Shown: one piece after another, positions 50,603-59,203 of the stretch
Position numbering within the stretch: position 1 is the first letter of the stretch
How the letters are laid out: each line of letters opens with the position of its first letter
Source: CAWAQA01 sp963784065
GTDB taxonomy: Bacteria > Acidobacteriota > Vicinamibacteria > Vicinamibacterales > UBA2999
DNA length: 64,000 nucleotides
Direction of reading: 5' to 3'
NCBI GenBank assembly: GCA_963784065.1
Contig: CAWAQA010000009.1
Location: 372,001-436,000 of the forward strand
Made by a program: the position numbers and the translations under genes
The notes under the pieces: generated by a model
Told to the model about the DNA's origin: nothing
Databases searched by the model: none
What the model saw: the letters and a program-made list of their open reading frames with translations, nothing else

Positions 50603-51361
50603 GTGCCGAACTTCATCACGTACGACTTCGGCTACAGCTGGATCGTCCGGTACGCGATGGTTGCGCCATTGATCCTCGCCGGGAGCGTCGCGGCGGTTGC
50701 CGCCTGGCGCTCCTGGTCGCGCTGGGTGTCGATCCCAGCGATCCTCATCGCGCTGTGGGCGGCTGCGGCCGTCGTGGTCCTCAACGTCATGCTCAACAAC
50801 CCGATGACGCTGCCGACCGAGCGGTTCCTGACATCTGGATCGAGACGCGTGCTCGACGTCGGCGCCGGGTCCGGGCGTGCCGCCATCGGCGTGCTGCTCG
50901 CCCGCCCGCACGCCACCGCAACGGGGCTCGATATCTACAGCGGGTTCTGGGGCATTGACAACAACACGCCTGAGCGATTCATGAAGAACGCGCGGATTGC
51001 CGGCGTGGGCGAACGCGCGGCCACGCGCGTCGGCGACATGCGGGAACTGCCATTCGGCGACGGCGAGTTCGACGCGGTGGTCAGCTCGTACGCCATCGAT
51101 CATCTGCGGCAGGCGGAGCGCCCGAAGGCGATCGCCGAGGTCGCGCGCGTACTCAAGCCGGGCGGCGAATTCCTGCTGATGCTCGTCCAGGTCGACTGGA
51201 AGACATGGCTGATCGCGCCCGTGCTCGCGCACCACCCATCGCAGAATCCGGTACCGTGGCGCGCATTGCTTCAGGAGAACGGCTTGAACGTGGAGGAGGA
51301 GGGAACCGGCTTCACGACCCTATACTTCCTTGCGAAGAGAACGGCACTCCACGCACGCTAG
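50603..51361 (+). CDS. Membrane-anchored class I SAM-dependent methyltransferase
   Basis: 252 residues from GTG 50603 with GGAGGGGC upstream. Two transmembrane helices at the N-terminus (about residues 15-35 and 42-63). Methyltransferase fold: motif I VLDVGAGSGRAAIGVLLA, GLDIYSGFWGIDNNTPERFM, then VGDMRELPFGDGEFDAVVSS and VARVLKPGGEFLLML. Resembles arsenite- or ubiquinone-type methyltransferases with a membrane anchor, so a hydrophobic acceptor is likely. Confidence 0.88.
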   Translation: MPNFITYDFGYSWIVRYAMVAPLILAGSVAAVAAWRSWSRWVSIPAILIALWAAAAVVVLNVMLNNPMTLPTERFLTSGSRRVLDVGAGSGRAAIGVLLARPHATATGLDIYSGFWGIDNNTPERFMKNARIAGVGERAATRVGDMRELPFGDGEFDAVVSSYAIDHLRQAERPKAIAEVARVLKPGGEFLLMLVQVDWKTWLIAPVLAHHPSQNPVPWRALLQENGLNVEEEGTGFTTLYFLAKRTALHAR

Positions 51362-51395
51362 AGACTGCTGCAGGCTGACCTCCCCGCCGCCGTTC

Positions 51396-51455
51396 GACGC
51401 CGGGTCCGAAAGGACCCGGCCTACGGAGCCGACTGTAGGGCGTTCGGACCCGCCA
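51396..51455. repeat. Paired GGGTCCGAAAGGACCC / GGCGTTCGGACCCGCC palindromes
   Basis: GACGCCGGGTCCGAAAGGAC followed by CCGGCCTAC, then 15 bases on TGTAGGGCGTTCGGACCCGCC in the opposite head orientation. Same composite as one unit of the array at 56170-56500, with one arm shortened. Between the methyltransferase gene and the leader region. Confidence 0.85.
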
Positions 51456-51600
51456 ACAACGCCACGTCGAACGTAGACGCCGGAAGAGTAGTCACTTCTC
51501 CACCAGGCTGGCCCGCGATTCTCCACGACGAACTCCTGTGATAGTGCGTTGTCCATCGGCCACGGCCGGCGGGCAAGCCCCGCGCCCAGCGCACCTGCCT

Positions 51601-51781
51601 GCGGATCGTTCCGGTCGCATGTTCCAAGAGTCGTGTCCGGTCTCCCGCCGTTCCTGCGTAGATAAGGCAGGGAGACACATTCACGACATCACGCCGGTCG
51701 ACCGCAACGTCGCGCGCAGACGCCGATCATTCGCGGTGGACCGGTACCAGACTGGAACTTTCACTGCAAGGAAATCCGACA
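51601..51781 (+). promoter_or_regulatory. Conserved leader, copy 1, upstream of a small secreted protein
   Basis: About 180 bases that match, in the same relation to a start codon, the reverse complement of 53371-53553. Shared blocks include GATCGTTCC-GGTCGCATG, the run GGCAGGGAGACACATTCACG, CGTCGCGCGCAGACGCCGA, CATTCGCGGTGG and the ribosome-binding segment CTGCAAGGAAATCCGAC just before ATGACCAAGAA. Identity by eye is about 80% with a few one-base gaps. The two genes' mature proteins are unrelated by eye. Either a shared promoter/UTR or a structured RNA. Confidence 0.75.
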
Positions 51782-52126
51782 ATGACCAAGAAGGCCATCC
51801 TCCTCATCGCCCTCGTGGGCGTTCTCTCTGCAACCGCCACGGCGTTTGCTCTGACCGGCGCGTTAGGAAACGCCGACCGCATTGCCCTTCGAGAGGGATA
51901 TTCTCAGTACGACGGCAAGATCGACTTGCGCGACAGCGCCGGCACCGTGACGTTCTACTACTGGGGAGGCGATCGCTGCGTCGGCGCCGCCGCGCCGACG
52001 GATCGGCAGGTCGACATCCTGCTCAGCGCCCATGTCCATGGGCACGCGGTCTCGCTCGACTACGGCAACTACGGCAGCGCGTACGGCACGAGCCGGTGTT
52101 GGGATGGCGGAATCCAGGTCTGGTGA
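51782..52126 (+). CDS. Small secreted protein, unknown, with conserved leader
   Basis: 114 residues from ATG 51782 with AAGGAAA upstream. Signal peptide MTKKAILLIALVGVLSATAT. Mature part ends FYYWGGDRCVGAAAPTDRQV, YGNYGSAYGTSRCWDGGIQVW, with two Cys that could pair. Beta-rich, unknown family. The first residues MTKKA are shared with the protein at 52936-53370, as part of the conserved leader. Confidence 0.75.
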   Translation: MTKKAILLIALVGVLSATATAFALTGALGNADRIALREGYSQYDGKIDLRDSAGTVTFYYWGGDRCVGAAAPTDRQVDILLSAHVHGHAVSLDYGNYGSAYGTSRCWDGGIQVW

Positions 52127-52287
52127 GCGGAGTTCGGTGGTAAACCCGTGTGTGCCAGCAGTGTGGGACGCGGCCGCATCGCGCCGCATTCCCAGGCGAC
52201 GCCGCAGCACACACGGGGCCCAGGCGTCGTCGGATCGAATGCCGGCAGCTCCGGGTGGAAAAGCATCGGGTGCCGCGTTTACAGATC

Positions 52288-52707
52288 ATGAAACACCGGA
52301 AGCTCGAAACAGGTTTGGCGTGGTTCTCTTTGGCGGGGGCGTTCGTCCATTTTGTGCTGGAGACGCTGTATCACGTCGCGTTCGGGCAGTTTCTTCCGCT
52401 GCTCATCGTGGACTACATCGCCGTGGGACTCCTGGTCTATGCCGGCGTGCTGTCGCTCAGCGTGAGGCCATCGTCGGCATCAGGCCTTCTGGCCGGTGCG
52501 TGGGGTTTTGCCGCGTGCCTCGCCTACGTCGCGGGTTTCGTGTTCCTGCAGCGATATCTGCAAGGTCAGGGCCCGCTGTTCATGGTTGTGGTTCTCGGGG
52601 TGGCGCTGACTGCGGCCTTCGTGGCGTTCGCGCTCAGCCTGCTGCTTGTGAAGGTAGCAATGAAAGACGCGTCCGCTTCAGGCAGAGCGAGGAACAGGCA
52701 GGCCTGA
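52288..52707 (+). CDS. Small integral membrane protein, unknown
   Basis: 139 residues from ATG 52288. Four hydrophobic helices: LAWFSLAGAFVHFVLETLYH, LLIVDYIAVGLLVYAGVLSL, GAWGFAACLAYVAGFVFLQR, MVVVLGVALTAAFVAFALSL. Positively charged termini. Unknown family (DoxX-like size, no diagnostic motif). It lies between the two leader-controlled genes. Confidence 0.75.
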   Translation: MKHRKLETGLAWFSLAGAFVHFVLETLYHVAFGQFLPLLIVDYIAVGLLVYAGVLSLSVRPSSASGLLAGAWGFAACLAYVAGFVFLQRYLQGQGPLFMVVVLGVALTAAFVAFALSLLLVKVAMKDASASGRARNRQA

Positions 52708-52719
52708 CGATCTTGAACT

Positions 52720-52856
52720 TGGCCAAGGCATGCCGGGTTCGCGTCGCCGATGCCGGCCATCTGATTCCAAGCGAGCAGCCTTCCGCGGTGGTCGCGGCTA
52801 TCGATGCAGTGGCCGAAGCTGCGCAGAAGGCGCGTTCTCGCATGTGTTCGGCCTGA
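52720..52856 (+). pseudogene. C-terminal remnant of an alpha/beta-hydrolase-like protein
   Basis: The frame reads RVRVADAGHLIPSEQPSAVV and ends AAIDAVAEAAQKARSRMCSA before TGA 52854-52856. D-A-G-H-L-x-P-x-E-Q-P resembles the C-terminal His segment of alpha/beta hydrolases. No matching N-terminus exists upstream, where the intact membrane-protein gene lies. Probably a leftover of a deletion. Confidence 0.45.
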
Positions 52857-52935
52857 CCCGTCTGAGCCGAGAAGCGCGAAAACCGGACTGTGGTGGCCGG
52901 TCGCCGTGACGTCGCTTCTCGGTCTCCGTTTCGAC

Positions 52936-53370
52936 TCAAGTCGCATCAAAAGTCAGCGACGCCGTGTACTGCGCACAACCACCTGCCGGCTCATCGAACA
53001 GCAGCTCCCACATGCCTGTGTCGAGAGGGCCGTCATGATGAGAGGTGTTGTACTCATACCACTTGCGTGTCGCCGTCGTGACGTTGAACCCGAAAATGGT
53101 CAGAGGCATGTTCGTGTTCGTGGGGCTCACAAGCCGCCAGCGGCCTGGATCTTCGATGCTGGTCGATCCGCCTACCCTGATGTTGATGTTGGTGACGGTG
53201 TAGGCCTGGGCCGGGTTGAGATTGAAGGTTGCGTGGCACGAACCCAATCCATTGGAAACGATCGCGGTCAGCCTGACTTCGTGAAGCGCGGCGTTGGCAT
53301 TCATCGCCATGCCCAGCAGCATGATGCTGAATGTGGCCAGACGTGTCAGTGGCATGGCTTTCTTGGTCAT
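52936..53370 (-). CDS. Small secreted beta-rich protein, unknown, with conserved leader
   Basis: 144 residues from ATG 53370. Signal peptide MTKKAMPLTRLATFSIMLLG...NANA. Mature part with an early Cys (GLGSCHATFNLNPAQAYTVT) and a late one (DEPAGGCAQYTASLTFDAT), many Thr/Asn, probably a beta-sandwich. Family unknown. Transcribed toward the membrane-protein gene and away from the hydrolase gene, with the conserved leader copy 2 directly upstream. Confidence 0.75.
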   Translation of the reverse strand: MTKKAMPLTRLATFSIMLLGMAMNANAALHEVRLTAIVSNGLGSCHATFNLNPAQAYTVTNINIRVGGSTSIEDPGRWRLVSPTNTNMPLTIFGFNVTTATRKWYEYNTSHHDGPLDTGMWELLFDEPAGGCAQYTASLTFDAT

Positions 53371-53553
53371 GGTCGGATTTCCTTGCAGTAAGAGAGTCCA
53401 GGTCCGGTGCCGGCCACCGCGAATGGTCGGCGTCTGCGCGCGACGCCTGGCGGCCGCCGGCGGGATGTCGTGAATGTGTCTCCCTGCCTTTATCTACGCG
53501 GGCACGGCGGGAAAGCGGACAGGGCCTCTTGACGCATGCGACCGGGAACGATC
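53371..53553 (-). promoter_or_regulatory. Conserved leader, copy 2, upstream of a small secreted protein
   Basis: Reverse-complement counterpart of 51601-51781. Reading on the minus strand: GATCGTTCCCGGTCGCATG, TAAAGGCAGGGAGACACATT, GTCGCGCGCAGACGCCGACC, ending CTGCAAGGAAATCCGACC before the ATG. It differs from copy 1 by scattered substitutions and a few single-base gaps, evenly spread, as expected for an old duplication. Inverted relative to copy 1 with 1.6 kb between them. Confidence 0.75.
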
Positions 53554-53710
53554 TCTCCACGATGCCTTGCAGCGCGGTGTAGGGTATCGGGCCGACCTGA
53601 TCCGATAGAGGGGACCGAAAGGTCCTCACTGGACGCAGGACGCGTACGCGAAAGCCAAACTATCTGGTGAAGCTGCAGTAACCTTTATGCAGGAATGCGA
53701 AGGAGGGCGG

Positions 53711-54804
53711 ATGCGAATTCCGGCTCGAATGGCTGTAACCGTGAGTGTCGCGATGGTGGCCCTGGCCCCCTCGGGTCCGCGCCTGCAAGCCTCCACTCTC
53801 CGTCACCTGCAAGGGCCAGAGCGATCGCCGCTCGACATCGCGAAGGTACTGGCCGACCAAATACCCGGCGCAACCGATGCATGAGCTACATCCCGGCGCT
53901 CTCGTGGTCGGGGTCGTTCCGCTTGGCCGCCCTCACCGGGGAGGACCGTTGGAGGGACACAGCCGCGGCGCGAGATGCAGGCGTTCCTGTCAGGAGTCAG
54001 GCCGGCGATCGCCGAACCGTACCAGCTCGCCAGCCTGGCCGGCCACCTCGCATTCGCCGATGCCGGCACGCTCGACGGCAACACCGTCGCGGCCGCGCTC
54101 GCGCAAAAGGCCGCAGACTTCATCCTTCCGCAGTCGGCAGATGAGGTCGGTGCGCTTCCCGCGCAAGTGGACCGACGACATGTTCATGGCGACTGCGGTG
54201 CTGGCCCGCGTCGGCGGGGCCACCAAAGGACCCGAAGTACGGCGCCGCCGCCGGGCGCCTGCTGACGTCTTACGCGGAATCGCTGCAGCGGCCCGACGGC
54301 ATCTTCATCCACGCGCTGGAGGGTCCGCACGCCTGGGGTCGCGGCAATGGCTTCGCCCTGCTTGGAGTGACCGAAGCGCTCACGTACCTTCCAGACAACT
54401 GGCCCGACCGCGCTCGCGTGCTCGAAATCTACCGCGAGCACCTGCGCGCGCTCGTCACTCACCAGTCCGACGATGGCAGCTGGCGGCAGGTGGTGGACGA
54501 GCCCGCCAGCTATCGCGAGCTGACGGTGACCGCCATGACGGTGGCCGCCATGGCACGCGGCGTACGGCTGGGCTTGCTGGATCGTTCGGCGTACCAGCGG
54601 GCCATCGATCGTGGCTGGGAGGCGGTCGTCGCTCGTATCAACGAGGACGGCACCGTGCGCGACGTGTGTTCGGGCACCACGGCAGGGCCATCGAAGGAGT
54701 ACTACCTGAATCGCCCGGCCGTGAACGGCGCCGACGATCGCGGCGGCGCGATGGCGCTGCTCGCCGCAATCGAGGTGGAGACCCTGCGCAGGGGCAGGCA
54801 ATAG
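53711..54804 (+). CDS. GH88/GH105-like unsaturated glycuronyl hydrolase (several frameshifts)
   Basis: AGGAGGGCGG directly precedes ATG 53711. Signal peptide MRIPARMAVTVSVAMVALAP. Pieces in different frames: MSYIPALSWSGSFRLAALTG, MQAFLSGVRPAIAEPYQLAS, KWTDDMFMATAVLARVGG, then intact to the stop from about 54250: RPDGIFIHALEGPHAWGRGN, GFALLGVTEALTYLPDNWPD, RELTVTAMTVAAMARGVRLG. The WGRGNGF motif with an upstream Asp (WTDDMFMA) fits (alpha/alpha)6-barrel hydrolases of unsaturated uronic acid or rhamnogalacturonan. About 360 residues. Periplasmic saccharide degradation is likely. Confidence 0.75.
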
Positions 54805-55011
54805 CCCGCTCTGTTTCGTACGACCCGCCAACGCCCGACTGCTCGCCCAGCAGAGAGAGTTTGACGAGTAGTCGCCAAGTATCTTCGGAAAGCGGCTTCC
54901 CGTGCTGTCGGAAGCCCCTGCGCCGTTACGCGGGACTGCGATCTCGAAACAACGGCTGCGGCGTCGGAACGCAACCGCCCGCTCGTGCGGTCATGCTACT
55001 ATCCCCGCTCC

Positions 55012-55911
55012 ATGCGGCACATGTGGGTATTCGCATTGGTTATCGCCGTTGCCACAGGATGTGGGCGCGCGCAATGGCCGTCGCCACCTGCGGTCGATCC
55101 GGCCGCGTATCAAAAGGAACATGAGGCGTGGCTCGCGGGTGAGAGAGCGTATCTGTCGGAGGTTCTACCCATCACGGGTATCTGGCCGCTCGGCGATGGA
55201 GAGACCTCATTCGGAGCGGACCCGGCACTCCCTATCTCACTGCCCGCCGCACATGTTCCTCCGCGCGCAGGCGCGTTTCGGCGAGTGGGCAACACGGTGA
55301 CGGTCACGCCGGCCGCGGATTTCCCGCTTCGTCTCGAGGATGGGTCGCGGCTCGACGGTGAGAGGCCAATGGAAAGCGTCCTTGCCGGGCCTTTCCGGCT
55401 GGTTGTCACAGACGTTGGCGACGACCGCCGGTGGGTGGCAGCCATTGACTCCACTCATCCGGCCATCACCAACCCTCCGCCGCTGCCGTCGTATCCGCTT
55501 GAGGAGCAATGGCGCGTGGCCGCGCGGTTCGATAAGTTCGAGCGGCCCAGGCGCGTGCGGGTGCCTGATGTGCGCGGCGGATCCATGGAGTTCACCGCGG
55601 TCGGTCAACTCGTCTTTCGACTGAAGGGTGAGGAACTGCGCCTGACTGCCATTGCCGCCGAAGGCCAGCCGCGTCTGTCCGTCTGGTTCAAGGACCAGAC
55701 AAACGGCTCGACGACATATCGAGGCTACCGCACGGTGAGGCCGCAGGTCGTCAACGATGGCGAGTGGACCGTCATCGATTTCAACTTCGCCTACAATCCG
55801 CCGTGCGCCTATTCCAACTTCACCACGTGCCCGTTGCCGCCACCTGAAAATCGGCTGCCAGTCGCCATTGAAGCAGGGCTCAAGCAACTGCCGTCGGTAG
55901 AAGGCTACTGA
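55012..55911 (+). CDS. DUF1684 family lipoprotein
   Basis: 299 residues, intact, from ATG 55012. Lipoprotein-type signal MRHMWVFALVIAVATGCG. Family features: WLAGERAYLSEVLPITGIWP near the N-terminus and DFNFAYNPPCAYSNFTTCPL with PPENRLPVAIEAGLKQLP at the C-terminus. The central FRLKGEELRLTAI region forms a beta-barrel-like set of strands. Function of the family is unknown. Confidence 0.87.
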   Translation: MRHMWVFALVIAVATGCGRAQWPSPPAVDPAAYQKEHEAWLAGERAYLSEVLPITGIWPLGDGETSFGADPALPISLPAAHVPPRAGAFRRVGNTVTVTPAADFPLRLEDGSRLDGERPMESVLAGPFRLVVTDVGDDRRWVAAIDSTHPAITNPPPLPSYPLEEQWRVAARFDKFERPRRVRVPDVRGGSMEFTAVGQLVFRLKGEELRLTAIAAEGQPRLSVWFKDQTNGSTTYRGYRTVRPQVVNDGEWTVIDFNFAYNPPCAYSNFTTCPLPPPENRLPVAIEAGLKQLPSVEGY

Positions 55912-55955
55912 ACGGCGTCGGACGTCACCGTTCCGACCCAGGCCCACGACACACG

Positions 55956-56165
55956 ATCTCGAGAGCTATACGCTGCTCGATTTCTCGACGCACATGCTTT
56001 CGCACAGCCGGGAGCGTCTCGCACGTTTCCCTTCTGCCAGGAGCATCGCGCTCTATATGACGGAGGAGGAGCAGTGGCGGGCACTCTCCTCCGCGGGCTT
56101 CGAGTCACCTCAGACTGTGCTCTCGCCCAATGGCTTGCTGCTCTACGCATGCGAGAGGTACCGAG
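55956..56165 (+). other. Possible C-terminal remnant of a methyltransferase-like protein
   Basis: One frame reads SYTLLDFSTHMLSHSRERLA, MTEEEQWRALSSAGFESPQT, VLSPNGLLLYACER and then runs into the palindrome array. W-R-x-L-x-x-A-G-F...P-x-G-L-L-L-Y-A is typical of the C-terminus of class I methyltransferases. No start and no N-terminal domain are present. Weak. Confidence 0.3.
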
Positions 56166-56169
56166 GAGC

Positions 56170-56500
56170 TGTAGGGCGGGTCCTTTCGGACCCGCCAACG
56201 ACGGCATCGACGAGCGCCGGAAACCGGCGTCAGCGGACGACGCCGGGTCCGAAAGGACCCGGCCTACAAACAGGACCCGAGGACTGTAGGGCGGGTCCTT
56301 CGGACCCGCCAACGACGGCATCGACGAGCGCCGGTAACCGCGTCAGCGGACGACGCCGGGTCCGAAAGGACCCGGCCTACAAACAGTACCCGAGGACTGT
56401 AGGGCGGGTCCTTTCGGACCCGCCAACAAGGGCATCGACGAGCGCCGGTAACCGGCGTCAGCGGACGACGCCGGGTCCGAAAGGACCCGGCCTACGCTGT
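56170..56500. repeat. Three tandem ~114-bp units, each with two palindromes
   Basis: Units begin at 56170, 56285 and 56398. Each contains TGTAGGGCGGGTCCTTTCGG plus ACCCGCC, then a 40-base constant spacer with CGACGAGCGCCGG, then GACGCCGGGTCCGAAAGGAC plus CCGGCCTAC. The palindromes face each other (heads TGTAGG and CCTAC outward), and the copies differ by one or two bases. Non-coding; located between the DUF1684 gene and the NxxGxxAF gene. Confidence 0.93.
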
Positions 56501-56628
56501 TCTGTGTCCTGAGGTTCAGCGCCGAGTTGCCGTCCAGTTGTGATAACCGTGGTCGGCGGCGGCACGCGTCGCGCCGCTGGAGGCCCGCGCTCCCTCTGGA
56601 TCGCACGCGCCGGGACCCGACCCTCGGG

Positions 56629-57933
56629 CTACTCGATCTCGCGCACGCCTCGTGGCGTTGCCCTGATGACGAACCATCGAGTCTCGAACGTGTCGGGGTC
56701 CTCACTTGCGGCGACCATGACGATCTGGCCCCGGTTGTTCAAGCCTTCAGTGCATGTACGCACACTGGTGAGCGGCGCGCCTCTGATCCGGTCGCCGGCC
56801 TGGAGGACCTTGTCTCGGACTGGATCGCCTCCGGTGAACACGCCCTGAATCGTGTTGAAAAAGTCGTTTGGATCCGGCTGCAGGTCGGCCGTGAACACAA
56901 CCTGACCGAGATCGTTGAGCGACGGCTCCTGGAAGAACACGAACCCGCCAAGGCTGCTCTCCGCCACCGTCGTGATCGGTCCGCCGCGGCTCGTGCTGAT
57001 GCTGAAGATCTGGTTGAAGTCCTCGTCGAAGCGGTCGGCGGTGAACGCCACGCGACCGAAGATGTTCAGGGAGGGGTCGGCAGTGGAGAGACCACTCGAG
57101 CCGTCGACGATCGTCCTGAACGTGCCGTCCGGGTTGGACAGGAAGATCCCCCCGATGCCCGTATCGCTGATGCCGCTCTCGAACGCGATCTGCCCGAGCT
57201 CGTTCATCGACACGCGGGACGAGATGCTGTTGAAAACGAAGCCCTCCTGCGTGGGTACGTCGGCGAGGAAGCGTTGCTGGAACGTCCCGTTTCTCGAGCC
57301 GACGAAGAGGCCCTGATCGCCCGTGCCATCCAGCTCGGGAACAATCGCCGCCCGGCCCAGCGTGTTCACCGACTGGTCGGCCACGAGGAACTCGGAGATG
57401 AAGCCGCCGCCGGGCTCGTTGATGGTGTGCGCAATCGTCGTCAGGGGGCCTCCGCGGCCGAGGAAAACCCCCTGGCGCGGTGTGTCGCGCTGCTGAGGAG
57501 TGGCGCAGTCGGGTCGCCCCGCATCGCTGACCCGGCGAAGATTACCCTGGAAGGCTACCTCGCCCACCTCGTTGATCGACACGTCGTTGAACCCCAGGCT
57601 GTTGAAGCCGCGATCGCAGAAGGTCGGCGAGTCCGGGGTCCCGTCTCCCTCATCTGCAATGACGACCGGAGTATCAGTCGCGCTCCGTTTCGTGACGATC
57701 TTCTCGACATCGGCGACGACATCGTCGACCACGACGGCAACGGTTCCGGCGGTATTGATGGCCGCGCAGCGCCTCGCTTCGAGACCATCACGCTGGCTGT
57801 CGATCAACGTCGTAAACGTATATCTCGCCGAACCCGACGCGCTGTCCTGGCCGTCGACTTGCGCGGGCGTCCAGCCGATGAGCAGAACCGACAGCACGAA
57901 CGCGGCAGCGCCGCTTCTCCATACCTTTGTCAT
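56629..57933 (-). CDS. Secreted NxxGxxAF tandem-repeat protein
   Basis: 434 residues, intact, from ATG 57933. Signal peptide MTKVWRSGAAAFVLSVLLIG. Repeats of about 50-60 residues, each with an N-x-x-G-x-(V/I)-(A/V)-F motif: SINEVGEVAFQG, SVNTLGRAAIVPE, SMNELGQIAFESG, SLNIFGRVAFTAD, SLNDLGQVVFTAD, GLNNRGQIVMVAA. This pattern is that of 'choice-of-anchor tandem repeat NxxGxxAF' proteins. The end (FVIRATPRGVREIE) shows no obvious anchor. Surface-associated, function unknown. Confidence 0.85.
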   Translation of the reverse strand: MTKVWRSGAAAFVLSVLLIGWTPAQVDGQDSASGSARYTFTTLIDSQRDGLEARRCAAINTAGTVAVVVDDVVADVEKIVTKRSATDTPVVIADEGDGTPDSPTFCDRGFNSLGFNDVSINEVGEVAFQGNLRRVSDAGRPDCATPQQRDTPRQGVFLGRGGPLTTIAHTINEPGGGFISEFLVADQSVNTLGRAAIVPELDGTGDQGLFVGSRNGTFQQRFLADVPTQEGFVFNSISSRVSMNELGQIAFESGISDTGIGGIFLSNPDGTFRTIVDGSSGLSTADPSLNIFGRVAFTADRFDEDFNQIFSISTSRGGPITTVAESSLGGFVFFQEPSLNDLGQVVFTADLQPDPNDFFNTIQGVFTGGDPVRDKVLQAGDRIRGAPLTSVRTCTEGLNNRGQIVMVAASEDPDTFETRWFVIRATPRGVREIE

Positions 57934-58627
57934 TTCTCCTCCTGCTCCAGCGAACGGATCCCGACCATGTCAGGAGCCCGCAGCACGCTGGTCGTGACCC
58001 GCGACGCCCTGAAACCGAGCGACGCGGGAACGTAAACATGTGAGCGCGACACCACTGACCGTGCGATGACGGAACCTCTGAACCTCGAATGAACGGATGC
58101 CGCGCCTGCTGACGAATCCGGAGTCAGAGCACGGATCGAGCCAGGACTGAATCGCTGGCCTCCGTGCGATGTCGCGCTGGTTTCCGCCACGAATGGCGGA
58201 ACCGATGCTGGCGCGCGACTTTCGCGGCGCAGGGGCCACTTACCGAACATGAAAGTGCGTACGAAGCGAGATTGTTCTTGACCACAAAAGCCAGCGCGGC
58301 CTTGTGTGGCGGGATTGCAATTGACCGGTTACGGAGCGCGATCTCCGCCCGCGAGGTGCGCGAAAAAAGGGGCGTTCATCGGCTTACGCTCCGTTTGCTC
58401 GCCCGTGGCGACCCCTTCCTTCTGCTCCGGCTCAAGCGCAGAATGTCGCCGGGCCGGCACGCGAGCGCCACGCAGATTGCGTCCCGATTACCCGTCGGCG
58501 CACACGGTGCAAGGGGCCGCCGTGGCCCGTGTCCTGTCGCGCTTCTTCGAAACGGAGAGGAAACGAAGCGCCACTACGTCGCTGGCGAACCGTACGCGGT
58601 GGACCCTGCACGTGCGTGGGGCAACAG
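57934..58627. other. Region without a recognised gene
   Basis: About 690 bases between the divergent NxxGxxAF gene and the truncated sigma-54 activator. Lower-GC patches (TTGTTCTTGACCACAAAAGC near 58270) may include a promoter. No receiver domain or Walker A motif of the missing activator half could be found in any frame. Confidence 0.5.
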
Positions 58628-59203
58628 CAGAAGGTGCTGCGCGTGCTCGAGCGCGGGGAATTCGAACGCCTGGGGTCGTCAACGACGCGAAAGGCGGACG
58701 TCCGGTTGATCTCCGCCACGAATGCCGATATCGACGCGGAGGTTGCCGCGGGTCGGTTCAGGCAGGACCTGCTCTTCCGCCTCAACACGATCGAGGTCCG
58801 TCTGCCGCCCTTGCGCGATCGTCGCGAGGACATTGCCGCCCTTACCAGCCACTTCCTGGCGGTTCACGCGGCGCGATACCGGAAAGCGGTGACTGGCTTC
58901 GACAGCGCTGCGTTTCAGGCTTTGTCAGACTATTCATGGCCAGGCAATGTGCGCGAACTGGATCACGCCGTCGAACGCGCGGTCCTGATGGCACAGACGG
59001 ATCGGATTCGCATGTCCGATCTGGCTCTGCGGGCAACGCGTGAATCCCAAGCTCGCCTCGACGACATGAGCCTCGAGGAGGTCGAGGCGTTCCTGATCAA
59101 GAAGGCGCTGGCGCGACATGGCAACGTGACGCAGGCAGCGCGTGCACTCGGGCTGAGCCGCTCCGCACTGTATCGACGCCTGGAACGTTACGGCCTCGCA
59201 TGA
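58628..59203 (+). pseudogene. C-terminal half of a sigma-54-dependent activator (NtrC type), N-terminus missing
   Basis: The readable part begins QQQKVLRVLERGEFERLGSS, continues RLISATNADIDAEVAAGRFR, QDLLFRLNTIEVRLPPLRDR, YSWPGNVRELDHAVERAVLM and ends with a Fis-type helix-turn-helix GNVTQAARALGLSRSALYRR. This is the second half of the AAA+ domain plus the DNA-binding domain. The receiver domain, Walker A (GESGTGKE) and GAFTGA loop are absent, and upstream sequence is unrelated. Either a deletion/rearrangement near 58627 or a misjoin. It overlaps the kinase gene start by ATGA. Confidence 0.8.

Noticed and set aside
49379..51235. Minus-strand frame of 618 residues
   Set aside because: Antisense to the intact NHL propeller and methyltransferase genes, with typical shadow composition.
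51601..51781. Known riboswitch (for example c-di-GMP type) in the conserved leader
   Set aside because: I could not match the conserved core or tetraloop/receptor pattern of any riboswitch class by eye.
56170..56500. CRISPR-like array
   Set aside because: The intervening sequences are identical between units, so they are not spacers.
56527..58035. Plus-strand frame of 502 residues
   Set aside because: Antisense to the NxxGxxAF protein, whose signal peptide and repeats are clear.
58160..58210. Second copy of the activator's SATN segment (GATGTCGCGCTGGTTTCCGC)
   Set aside because: Only about ten codons look similar to RLISATNAD; flanks do not match, so likely chance.
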